Origin: an uncultured Flavobacteriaceae bacterium
GTDB lineage: Bacteria; Bacteroidota; Bacteroidia; Flavobacteriales; Flavobacteriaceae
Length of the DNA: 64,000 nucleotides
Reading direction: 5' to 3'
Assembly (NCBI GenBank): GCA_947495135.1
Contig: CANLXN010000001.1
Coordinates: 744,001-808,000, forward strand
How positions within the stretch are numbered: the stretch's first letter is position 1; each line of letters begins with the position of its first letter. The notes beneath the pieces were generated by a model. It was not told the DNA's origin. It saw only the letters and a list, made by a program, of their open reading frames with translations, and did not search any database. The translations under genes and the position numbers were made by a program. Shown in pieces: positions 50,486 through 58,600 of this stretch.

Positions 50486-51282
50486 AATTCAAGTTCTAGT
50501 ACTGCATGGAACACCTCTTTTTCAGTAGTAATAACAAGTGAGTGTTTTTCAGGATATAACAAGATCAATCGCTTTCTTAGATTCATTAGACCTACACCAT
50601 TCGTAGAATCGATCGCGTTACTATCCAAATTATTTGCTATAGTAAATACCAATTTTTCGATAGTTGTGCGTATAGTTAAATGGACAAACGCATTTTCGGT
50701 TTGATTTTCTACGCCATGTTTAAAAGCATTTTCAACGAGTACAATTAACAGAAGTGGATAAATTTTTATACACTCTGTTTCAATTTCTTTTTCAAATGAA
50801 ATATCTACCGTACCGTAATAGCGTATTTTATGAAGGGCTATGAAGTTTTCCAAAAAGGAAATTTCTTCGTTGATTGCCACGTTATCACTATCACTACTGT
50901 ATATAGAATGCCTCATTAAATCTGATAGCTTTAGCACATACTCACGAGCCTTATCCGCGTCTTTTTTAATTAATCCGTACAAGTTATTCAGTGTATTAAA
51001 AAAGAAGTGCGGACTTATCTGATTTTTTAAATTAACCAATTCTGCTTTGGCCTTTTCATTTTTTAGCTGTTGGTATTCTTTCCATTTCTTGAATAGCCAA
51101 TCTGCGGCAAAGAAAAATAACACCCCTATAAATAATATTCTAAATATCGAAAAATAGAGCTCATTAGTGGTCGAACTATGGTACTCTAATTCACTCTTCA
51201 AAATCATCATGCCCACTATTGACAGAAGAAGTAAAATAAGGGCAACTACAATACCTATGTGTCTTGTTTTAAGTGAAATCAT
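50482..51282 (-). CDS. LytS-like sensor histidine kinase (system 2)
   Basis: The 266-aa protein has two membrane helices (IGIVVALILLLLSIVGMMIL, ISIFRILFIGVLFFFAADWLF), half the number in the kinase of system 1. It is followed by VNLKNQISPHFFFNTLNNLYGLI with the phosphoacceptor His, and a HATPase (LIVLVENAFKHGVENQ; NGVGLMNLRKRLILLYP). It overlaps the LytTR gene and is divergent from a serine hydrolase gene (208 bp between starts). Confidence 0.92.
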   Translation of the reverse strand: MISLKTRHIGIVVALILLLLSIVGMMILKSELEYHSSTTNELYFSIFRILFIGVLFFFAADWLFKKWKEYQQLKNEKAKAELVNLKNQISPHFFFNTLNNLYGLIKKDADKAREYVLKLSDLMRHSIYSSDSDNVAINEEISFLENFIALHKIRYYGTVDISFEKEIETECIKIYPLLLIVLVENAFKHGVENQTENAFVHLTIRTTIEKLVFTIANNLDSNAIDSTNGVGLMNLRKRLILLYPEKHSLVITTEKEVFHAVLELEL

Positions 51283-51490
51283 GGTATAAAAATAGCGAAT
51301 TAAATAGGCAAAATAGATGCCAATTGATAAACACTACCATATCAAGGTTGAACTAACATAAATAACTGACGAATAGAATTCACCACTACTTTTTAACTAC
51401 TCAACGAACTATAACGAGTGCTTATCATATAAATTTCTACGTTCTTAACATTCGGTATATGTTTACTCATAATCATTAAAACGTATAATT

Positions 51491-52588
51491 ATGAGAACCT
51501 TAACATGGACGCTACTATTGCTCTTTTTTATTACTGAAATTTTCAGTCAGATCACTACTTCAGATAAAAACATGATGGAAGCATTGGATGAAAAAGTTCC
51601 GCTTCTTATGCAAGAAAATGCTGTTCCTGGATTGGCTTTAGCAGTAATTGATAATGGCCAAATACTTTTGAGGAAAGGATATGGTTTCGCTAACCTAGAA
51701 GAAGAAAGTACTATTTTAACTTCTACAGGTTTCAATATTGGCTCCATATCGAAATTATTTACAGCAACGGCTATCATGAAGTTGGCGGAAGACGGTAAAA
51801 TAGACCTAGATGCACCTGTTCAGAAATACCTCACTAGATGGAATTTACCCGAATCTAATTTTGATGCAAATAAGGTAACCATAAGAAGCATATTAAGCCA
51901 TACGGCAGGAATCTCTGTCCATGGCTACCCAGGGTTTACAAATAAAACTTCCCTGCCAACACTTGAAGCCTCATTAAATGGCAACAACGGACCCGCGAAA
52001 GTAGATGAGAAGGTCGAGTTAATTCTAGCTCCTCAAACGGAGTTCAAATATTCAGGAGGTGGATACACTATACTGCAACTGCTTATAGAAGAGGTAACTG
52101 AAATGCCTTTTGAAAAATTTATGAAGAAAACTATTTTCAAACCTCTTAAAATGAAAAGCACTTCATTTAAAATTTCAAAGCGGATGTTGAAGAACTCGGC
52201 TATTCCATACGATAAAAATAAAAAAGCTCTTCCTTTCGAATATTTCACCGCTCAAGCAGCGGCAGGGCTTCAAACAACCTTAGACGACTTTATCCTATTT
52301 GTAGCAGATCTACTCCATCATCATTCGATCATTTCAGAAAAAACAATTCGTACCATGGTAGCACCAACAGAAGTATCGAAAGGTAAATATGGAATCGGAT
52401 TCATGATGCTAAAATTTGGACCTTTAGAATTAAAAGGACATGCTGGGTCGAATACTGGTTTTCAGTCCGGATTCTTTATGGACTTTAATACAAAAAGCGG
52501 ATTAATTATGATGACCAATGGCGATAAGGGAGATAAGACCCTCAAGAAAATAATTAAAACTTGGGCATCATTTAAATACAAGAAATAG
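51491..52588 (+). CDS. Secreted serine hydrolase (class C beta-lactamase fold), short form
   Basis: The 365-aa protein has a signal peptide ending IFSQ (residue 19). It is a single catalytic domain without extra C-terminal modules: SISK in IGSISKLFTATAIMKL, Y-S-G in FKYSGGGYTILQL (the usual Y-x-N carries Gly, not Asn, at the third position) and HAGSNTGFQSGF. The Asn-to-Gly change at motif 2 may alter activity. Six bases separate it from the M28 peptidase gene, so they form an operon with the small membrane protein. The divergent LytS/LytR system 2 may regulate it. Confidence 0.85.
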   Translation: MRTLTWTLLLLFFITEIFSQITTSDKNMMEALDEKVPLLMQENAVPGLALAVIDNGQILLRKGYGFANLEEESTILTSTGFNIGSISKLFTATAIMKLAEDGKIDLDAPVQKYLTRWNLPESNFDANKVTIRSILSHTAGISVHGYPGFTNKTSLPTLEASLNGNNGPAKVDEKVELILAPQTEFKYSGGGYTILQLLIEEVTEMPFEKFMKKTIFKPLKMKSTSFKISKRMLKNSAIPYDKNKKALPFEYFTAQAAAGLQTTLDDFILFVADLLHHHSIISEKTIRTMVAPTEVSKGKYGIGFMMLKFGPLELKGHAGSNTGFQSGFFMDFNTKSGLIMMTNGDKGDKTLKKIIKTWASFKYKK

Positions 52589-52594
52589 CAGCAT

Positions 52595-53554
52595 ATGAAA
52601 AATACAGTTATGATATTATGCTCGATTATCCTTTTTTGTTCCTGTATTCAAGGAACGAAAGACACCAACTTCAAAGTCGAAATACTGCCTACAGCTACCA
52701 AGGCCATGCAGCAACAAATGATTGGGCAGTTATCGGGGAAATTCGGGTTATCAAATAAGTTGAAAATCCCAAGTCGATGGACTCCCCTAGAGCGAAAATT
52801 AACGAGACATTATTTGAAAGAATTAATTATACAACTTGGTTTGTCACCTTTAGAACACCAGTACACCCAATCAAATATTAATTTTGGAGTAGATATATTG
52901 TTTGAACCCTTTACAGGCGCCAATATTTACACCATATTACCAGCAACTATCCAAAGCGATCAATATATTATACTTGGTGCCCACTACGATACTGGATTGA
53001 GAAACGCGCCAGGAGCGATCGATAATGCAACCGGAATGGCCCTTATCTATTCGGTTTTAAGAGAATTAAAAAAACTAACCTATCGAAAGCTAAATGTGAT
53101 CATGGTTTTCTTTGATCAAGAGGAAGAGGAAAATGTGGGAAGCAGTGAGTTTATCCGACTTATTAAAAAAAATAATTGGAACATATCGTCGGTCCATTGC
53201 TTCGATATGGTTGGTTGGGATAGTAATAACGACGAAGCATTGGGAATCTATACCGCCTCAAAGGAGCTAGGAGATAAATACCTCTCGATTGCTAAAAAAG
53301 TGGACAAACAAGTTTTTAAAACAGTTATAGACCCAATTGGTTATGAAAACAACTCAACCGACTTCGACGAGTTTGTGAGAAGTGGATTTAACGTAATTGG
53401 GGCTGGAGAATGTTATTATCATGGAGATACTACACCATATAAAGACACTCCTAAAGATGCCTTTGAAACCGTCAATTTTGAGTATTTGCTTTCATCCACC
53501 AAATACATAGAGCTCGTAATTACGGATGTATTGAAAAATAGAAATCATGAATAA
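52595..53554 (+). CDS. M28-family zinc aminopeptidase-like lipoprotein
   Basis: The 319-aa protein has a lipobox (FCSC, Cys17). The M28 zinc ligands are all visible: GAHYDT (His130, Asp132), GAIDNATG (bridging Asp143), VFFDQEEEE (catalytic/ligand Glu around 176-177), VHCFDMVGWD (Asp204) and ECYYHGDTTPYKDTP (His276). The fold is related to glutaminyl cyclases and aminopeptidases that remove N-terminal residues. It acts outside the inner membrane. It is 6 bp after the serine hydrolase and overlaps the next gene by 8 bp. Confidence 0.9.
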   Translation: MKNTVMILCSIILFCSCIQGTKDTNFKVEILPTATKAMQQQMIGQLSGKFGLSNKLKIPSRWTPLERKLTRHYLKELIIQLGLSPLEHQYTQSNINFGVDILFEPFTGANIYTILPATIQSDQYIILGAHYDTGLRNAPGAIDNATGMALIYSVLRELKKLTYRKLNVIMVFFDQEEEENVGSSEFIRLIKKNNWNISSVHCFDMVGWDSNNDEALGIYTASKELGDKYLSIAKKVDKQVFKTVIDPIGYENNSTDFDEFVRSGFNVIGAGECYYHGDTTPYKDTPKDAFETVNFEYLLSSTKYIELVITDVLKNRNHE

Positions 53555-53942
53555 CTTTTCATATTTTAAAACTAGCATCTATCAACATAGCTATTGGATC
53601 ATTCTTGTAGTGAGTTTGCTATTTTTTATTCGGAAAGGCATCCAATATGCTATTATTGGAAGTTACGTTCCCTTAATTACAATAGTATGCATACTGCTAT
53701 TACTAAGCTGGTGTCTTCGGTGGAACAAAAAGCGTAGATTCATAATTCGTTTTTGGAGTATACTTCTAATAATTTGGTCAACAGTAAGAATTTTACTGGC
53801 TGTTGCAAATAATTTATTGAAAGAGATCTCTAATAACCATATCACTCATCAATTAGGTATTATGGGATTGCTTATAAGTTTGGTTTTTCTGCTAATGGGG
53901 GTGTATTTGTATAGGAAAGCAACAACAAGGTTTAGCACTTAA
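53547..53942 (+). CDS. Small four-helix membrane protein, unknown
   Basis: The 131-aa protein has four membrane helices (YWIILVVSLLFFIRKGIQYAII, YVPLITIVCILLLLSWCL, FIIRFWSILLIIWSTVRILLAV, LGIMGLLISLVFLLMGVYLY). It overlaps the M28 gene by 8 bp and is the third gene of the serine hydrolase/M28 operon. It has no charged signature or known family. It may be an assembly or regulatory partner of the two hydrolases. Confidence 0.7.
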   Translation: MNNFSYFKTSIYQHSYWIILVVSLLFFIRKGIQYAIIGSYVPLITIVCILLLLSWCLRWNKKRRFIIRFWSILLIIWSTVRILLAVANNLLKEISNNHITHQLGIMGLLISLVFLLMGVYLYRKATTRFST

Positions 53943-54122
53943 AACATGGCCAAAAACTCCGCGTTATTATATTAAAAATCTAATGAGTTTTCTCTTACAA
54001 ATACTATTATTTACTTTCGCTTTTTAAAACAATCTCTAAAATTTTGTGCCTATTATAACAAACCATTTGCAATTAATTAACGGGCTGTACGAAATACAAC
54101 TGCTTAATTTGTAAAAAAACGA

Positions 54123-54740
54123 ATGAATCTAAAATTACTCGCAGCGCTACTGTTCTTTGGCGTTGCCTCCATCACCGCTCAAGAAGAGCCGCTGAGCGAT
54201 CTCTCTTTCCTAGACCGAACCGAATTTAAAGTGGGGTACACCGGCAATATATTATGGAACAACGGCTTGCAAGTGGGCGCCGAATACCTTTTACTTGAAA
54301 AAATCAAGGTTAAACAACGTAAAAAAGGACCAAAGAGCATTATACATCAATTATTACTCGATGGAAACTTGGGAGTTTCCACTAATTTTTCATCTAGAAC
54401 CGATACAGGGGTTTTTACCAATTTCGGTGTGATGTGGAGAAGAACAAACCCAAAGGGAAAACAACTAAGTATTGGAATAAACCCCCTAGGATACTATCGT
54501 TCTTTCCTACCTGAAACCTATGAGGTAGATGGAAATGATGTTAACAAAGTTTTTCTTCCCGGAAGAGGTTATTACGCCCCTGCCCTATCTATTGGACTCG
54601 GTAGAGATAGAAAGGGTAAGGTGATTTCGGGTAGATATTTCAATTTAAACCTCCGGCTAAGAACACCTTATAATACTGGTACATTACCAGCAATATCCCT
54701 TCAATATGGAATTCGTTTTAACTTTACAAAGAAAAGATAA
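54123..54740 (+). CDS. Probable outer-membrane beta-barrel protein
   Basis: The 205-aa protein has a signal peptide ending SITAQ (residue 20). The mature sequence shows alternating strands with aromatic girdles (FKVGYTGNILWNNGLQVGAEYLLL, TGVFTNFGVMWRRTNPKGKQLSIGINPLGYYRSF, YFNLNLRLRTPYNTGTLPAISLQYGIRFNF) and a terminal FTKKR. No family was recognised. Its stop shares a base with the start of the alpha/beta hydrolase (TAATG), so the genes are coupled and the barrel may cooperate with the hydrolase. Confidence 0.65.
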   Translation: MNLKLLAALLFFGVASITAQEEPLSDLSFLDRTEFKVGYTGNILWNNGLQVGAEYLLLEKIKVKQRKKGPKSIIHQLLLDGNLGVSTNFSSRTDTGVFTNFGVMWRRTNPKGKQLSIGINPLGYYRSFLPETYEVDGNDVNKVFLPGRGYYAPALSIGLGRDRKGKVISGRYFNLNLRLRTPYNTGTLPAISLQYGIRFNFTKKR

Positions 54741-55783
54741 TGGAAAAAATCAACGCTAAAATAGTAGAAGGAATGATAGTGCTCCTTATTGTATTTACTT
54801 TTAGTTCCTGCTCACAGGACTCAGATTTAGACAACTTAAGCGACACCGTTTATCTTCGCCATAAAGACGCAGATATGCCCGCCTATATTTACGGTAATGG
54901 CTCAGAAAAATTGTTCTTAATTACGCTACACGGCGGACCTGGCGGATTGGGATTGGGTTTTCGGAATGACATGTTTAAGGGTAGAATTGAAAAGGAATGT
55001 GCCGTAGTTTATTTCGATCAACGAGGATCTGGAATGTCTCAAGGAAGTTATACCGAAGATGGAATAAGTATTGATATCATGGCCGAAGACGTGCTAGCGC
55101 TAGTAAAAGTGCTAAAGAAAAAGTACGGAGATGACTCCCGATTTTTCCTGCTAGGTCATAGTTGGGGTGGCACCCTAGGCAGCGCTGCTCTATTGAAAGA
55201 CCAAAACGACTTTTTAGGTTGGATTGAACTAGATGGAGCACATAATGCATCTGGAATTTACTTAGAATACATCGCAAATTTTGAACGTGTAGCCAACGAA
55301 CAAATAGCTCTTGAGAACAGTGTCGATTACTGGGAATCTGTAAAGGATTTAGTTCAGTCTGCAGACAATAACGAGTACAATGACGACGATTTCATGAAAT
55401 TGAACCGGGAAGCATTTGAGGCAGAAAATAAGCTTAGAGACGATGGGCTTATAACCAGAGAAGAAGATTATTCCGACATAGCATTTGACTACAACATATT
55501 TACGGCTTTTTGGAATACGGGAGTGATTCAAGCCATCGAACGGCGTGTTTTTGAAGACGTAGATTACACCGATCAACTTTCAGAAATCACTATTCCTTCA
55601 CTCATACTGTGGGGGAAATACGATATGGTAGTCCCAACTACCTTCGCCCAAGAAGCTTTTGACAACATAGGTTCAACATCCAAAAAATTAGTCATTTTTG
55701 AAGAATCTGGTCACTCACCAAACGTAACCGAACCAGAATTGTTTGCATCCGAGGTTATTCAATTTATGAATGAGCATAAGTAA
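54740..55783 (+). CDS. Alpha/beta hydrolase lipoprotein, proline iminopeptidase-like
   Basis: The 347-aa protein has a lipobox (FSSC, Cys25). The fold shows LHGGPGG (the oxyanion motif typical of proline iminopeptidases), YFDQRGSGMSQG, the nucleophile elbow LLGHSWGGTLGSA, an Asp after the strand LILWGKYDMVVP and the catalytic His in ESGHSPNVTEP. It probably cleaves N-terminal proline or a similar small substrate in the periplasm. It is coupled to the upstream barrel gene. Confidence 0.88.
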   Translation: MEKINAKIVEGMIVLLIVFTFSSCSQDSDLDNLSDTVYLRHKDADMPAYIYGNGSEKLFLITLHGGPGGLGLGFRNDMFKGRIEKECAVVYFDQRGSGMSQGSYTEDGISIDIMAEDVLALVKVLKKKYGDDSRFFLLGHSWGGTLGSAALLKDQNDFLGWIELDGAHNASGIYLEYIANFERVANEQIALENSVDYWESVKDLVQSADNNEYNDDDFMKLNREAFEAENKLRDDGLITREEDYSDIAFDYNIFTAFWNTGVIQAIERRVFEDVDYTDQLSEITIPSLILWGKYDMVVPTTFAQEAFDNIGSTSKKLVIFEESGHSPNVTEPELFASEVIQFMNEHK

Positions 55784-55877
55784 TAATTTTCTAGTTTTTT
55801 AAAAAGCGAAAGAAATATACATTAGGATTTATAGTTATGTTATCATCATAAGAATTCAACCAGTTAAGCCTAACTAA

Positions 55878-56669
55878 CTTCTAGCTAAATTGAATAAAAC
55901 AGCATTAGATATTGCAATTATTGAGACTGGAGAAGATTTTTTCAATCTAATTGATCAAAAAACGAACACCATAGCCACCACATATCTGGGAGGGGAATTT
56001 GAGGTTGACCCTAGCGGAAATATCGCATGGGGATTAATTAATGATGATGTAGGCTATATTTTTATTGGCACCATGGAAGGATATGGAACAAACTTTAATG
56101 ATGAGTTATCTACTTTAAATAATGCGCTAGATGTTGTTATGAGTGATCTGGAAGCATCGGGTATTTCTAAATTAATTCTAGATTTACGCTTCAATGATGG
56201 AGGTTAAGACACGGCGGCATTAAACATGGTATCGCGTTTTATGGATCAAGAGCGGATTTCTTATTTCAAAAAAGCCAGGTTAGGTGATAGTTTTACTGAA
56301 AACAAATCATTCTCCTTAGGACCTAAAGGAGATTTTCAATTTACAGAAAATATTGCCCTACTCACAAGTCCTTACACCATAAGCGCGGCAGAACTTTTTG
56401 CGCTATGTATGAAAGATTTACCCTATGTAACCGTTATAGGTGAGAACACTAGTGGTGCCTTTTCTACCATTCTTGAACATATTTTACCCAATGGAGCAGA
56501 AATAGGGCTTTCAAATGAAATATATAGCGATTCGCAAGGAGTTGTTTTTGAGGCTATTGGGATTGGACCTGGACGTCAAGAAAATGAAGTGCCATTTTTA
56601 TCAACTATCGATTTTCAAGAAGAAAAGGATAGCGGTATCGATCGAGCATTAGAATTACTAAACGATTAA
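55878..56669 (+). pseudogene. S41 peptidase pseudogene (N-terminus lost, in-frame TAA)
   Basis: The two track ORFs (55890-56207 and 56226-56669) are one frame interrupted by TAA at 56205-56207. Sequence across it reads LRFNDGG-stop-DTAALNMVSRF, where the S41 catalytic domain normally has N-x-G-G-x-D-[ST]-x-A; the stop is one base from CAA (Gln). Downstream LLTSPYTISAAELFALCMKD keeps the nucleophile Ser. The N-terminal region (signal peptide and helical domain) is absent: the frame is closed by a stop at 55875-55877 and no ATG lies in the first part. Sequence is otherwise well preserved, so inactivation may be recent. Confidence 0.75.
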
Positions 56670-56753
56670 ACCAATTAAATAAGGCTCTCTCAAAAATGTA
56701 GACGTGCCAATTGGTATTGCGCCGTACTTTCTATTGGTAACGTAATTATATTT

Positions 56754-57800
56754 ATGAGAAACTATATTTTAGTAGTCCTATTAGTATGCTTTAGCAGTGT
56801 GTTTGCTCAACAAAATAACATCACCACAGTAAGGGATGCTTATATTACTATAGTTACCGACGCAAGGGCCGCTGGTCAAGGCGATATTGGAGTGGCTACT
56901 TCTCCAGATGCCTTTTCTCAGCTCTGGAACCCATCCAAAAGTATGTTTGCGGATGAAAAATTTCAAATAGGGATTACTCAAATTGTTGGGAACAGACGCC
57001 GACAATCCGATGAAGCGAATCAGATAAACATATGTTTTTATAATCAACTAAATGAGCGAAGTGCTTATAGCTTTAGTTTTCGGGGTTATACTAGTGAAAG
57101 TCCTCAAACAGACATCTTAGGAGTTAACCAAACCGCCCATGAAATTTCAATAGATGGTGCTTATACGCTTAGATTAAGTGAAACGTTTGCGATGTCTGTT
57201 GGAGGTCGATTTATTTCATTAAAGGATAAAATTGCTCTTTTAAGACGTTTTAGTGATGTGGCAACCTTTCGGTTATATGGTGTCGATGTTGCCGGGTTTT
57301 ACTACGGAAATGAAATAGCATTTAACAAGTTTAACGGCAGATGGAGAGCTGGCTTCAATGCTTCTAACCTCCGGGGATCCTCCTTGGAAGAAAATAAGGA
57401 AGCTGAAATTTATGCCCCATCTACTTTAAAAGTTGGAACAGGCTTTGACTTTATTTTTAGTCAGGATAAAATGCTCGCGGTGACTGCCGAATATAAAATG
57501 TTACTCGATTCGTACGTTGAAAATGAGGCTGGAGAACCACTTGACTTCGGCTTGGAAGGTTCAGTTGCCGCTTTGGGCGCAGAGTTTACCTATCTAGAAA
57601 AATTAATGCTGAGGGCTGGTTATTCAAATGGAATAAATAGAGGCACAGATACTTTTGCCTCTATAGGTGCTGGCCTTGAGAGTAAATTTGTAGATATAGA
57701 TGTGGCTTGTTTATTAGGTCTATCTAATCAAGAAAATATTGTGCGCCAAAATGTACGCTTATCGTTGGTTATAGACTTGGGGGAAGTACTATTCCTTTAA
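56754..57800 (+). CDS. PorV-like type IX secretion outer-membrane protein (paralogue)
   Basis: The 348-aa protein has a signal peptide ending VFAQ (residue 19). The opening ITIVTDARAAGQGDIGVATSPDAFSQLWNPSK is the hallmark block of PorV (LptO) proteins, with S/D-A-R-A-A-G-x-G-[DE]-x-G-V-A-x-S-x-D-x-x-x-x-x-W-N-P. The remainder shows barrel strands (YSFSFRGYT, MSVGGRFISL, WRAGFNASNLRGSSL, LRAGYSNGINRGTDTFASIGAGLE) of the FadL-like fold. PorV carries cargo proteins out of the type IX channel. At 348 aa it is a bit shorter than typical PorV and may be a paralogue. Confidence 0.8.
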   Translation: MRNYILVVLLVCFSSVFAQQNNITTVRDAYITIVTDARAAGQGDIGVATSPDAFSQLWNPSKSMFADEKFQIGITQIVGNRRRQSDEANQINICFYNQLNERSAYSFSFRGYTSESPQTDILGVNQTAHEISIDGAYTLRLSETFAMSVGGRFISLKDKIALLRRFSDVATFRLYGVDVAGFYYGNEIAFNKFNGRWRAGFNASNLRGSSLEENKEAEIYAPSTLKVGTGFDFIFSQDKMLAVTAEYKMLLDSYVENEAGEPLDFGLEGSVAALGAEFTYLEKLMLRAGYSNGINRGTDTFASIGAGLESKFVDIDVACLLGLSNQENIVRQNVRLSLVIDLGEVLFL

Positions 57801-58044
57801 AGGTAGTACGATACCCACAGCGTTTTATCAAATTCTTTTTATTTATATGTGCCACGTATTTCAGTATTCAAGGTTAGTACCATTCTATTTTACTAGAAAT
57901 TTTCAGAAAAAAACATAAATAAATACTCTTTCAAAGCGCTCTGGGAAGAATGTACTTTGAAAGGTGTGATTTCTATAATTGAATGGCCGGTTAGACTGTG
58001 CATCTTTGTAGTGTAATAATTATTAATCTTTAAATTCGATAAAA
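57801..58044. promoter_or_regulatory. Intergenic region with candidate promoter of a lost gene
   Basis: TTG at 57979-57981 is followed after exactly 19 bp by CATCTTTG (58001-58008), near the Bacteroidota TTTG/TAnnTTTG consensus. It lies 36 bp upstream of the ATG of the chimeric 38-codon frame. It appears to be the intact promoter of a gene whose body has been deleted. Confidence 0.5.
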
Positions 58045-58161
58045 ATGGAAAATCAGATAAAAGAAAATTTAAATCATATTCAAGAATTATTAGCGAAAGG
58101 AGCATTCTTAGAGGCTATTGGGATTGGACCTGGACGTCAGGAAAATGACAATGACTGGTAG
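58045..58161 (+). pseudogene. Chimeric 38-codon frame at a rearrangement scar
   Basis: The frame begins MENQIKENLNHIQELLAKGAF, like the first helix of a SnoaL/NTF2-type protein. It then switches to LEAIGIGPGRQEN, encoded by 38 bp (58111-58148) that match 56550-56587 of the S41 pseudogene with one difference, and stops at 58159-58161. It also runs into the 3' edge of the minus-strand fragment 58137-58373. It is unlikely to encode a functional product. Confidence 0.7.
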
Positions 58162-58373
58162 AGCTTTGCCAGTAGAAACGTATCCTGTTTCACTTGGGTA
58201 GTCTCCAGAATATTAGTACACATCATGATAGCCTTCCCATACTCACTTTGATCACTCAGGGTAAAGGCCTGACTGAGCGCTTCATTTATAGAATCGTGCA
58301 GACGTTGATTCAGCTTTTGAGCCCTAAGATTAAAGGAAATCGCGAGCAATAGTATGGAAATTCTCCATTTCAT
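58137..58373 (-). pseudogene. Truncated N-terminal fragment of a secreted TPR protein
   Basis: Only 78 codons remain: a signal peptide (MKWRISILLLAISFNLRAQ) and the start of a helical repeat region (INEALSQAFTLSDQSEYGKAIMMCTNILETTQVKQDTFLLAKLYQSL), reading like the first TPR of the TPR-plus-kinase or TPR-plus-LuxR-type regulators frequent in flavobacteria. The frame ends inside the 38-bp S41-derived segment. The rest of the gene has been lost at the scar. Confidence 0.6.
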
Positions 58374-58600
58374 TAATAAAGTAATTTCCTACAAATTAAC
58401 AAATAATTTATTTAACACCACTCTTTAGTAAAATTCTGGAAAACACATTGCCAACTTTGACTCATGAAAGAGTTTTGCATTTAAATATATGTCAAAAAGA
58501 CAAGCCTCGTCCATCAATTCCCAATTAGTACGTCAACCATGTAATGCCAAAATATCCACGACCCAATGGTAAAAGAAGAACTAAGCTTCAGAAAAATAAA

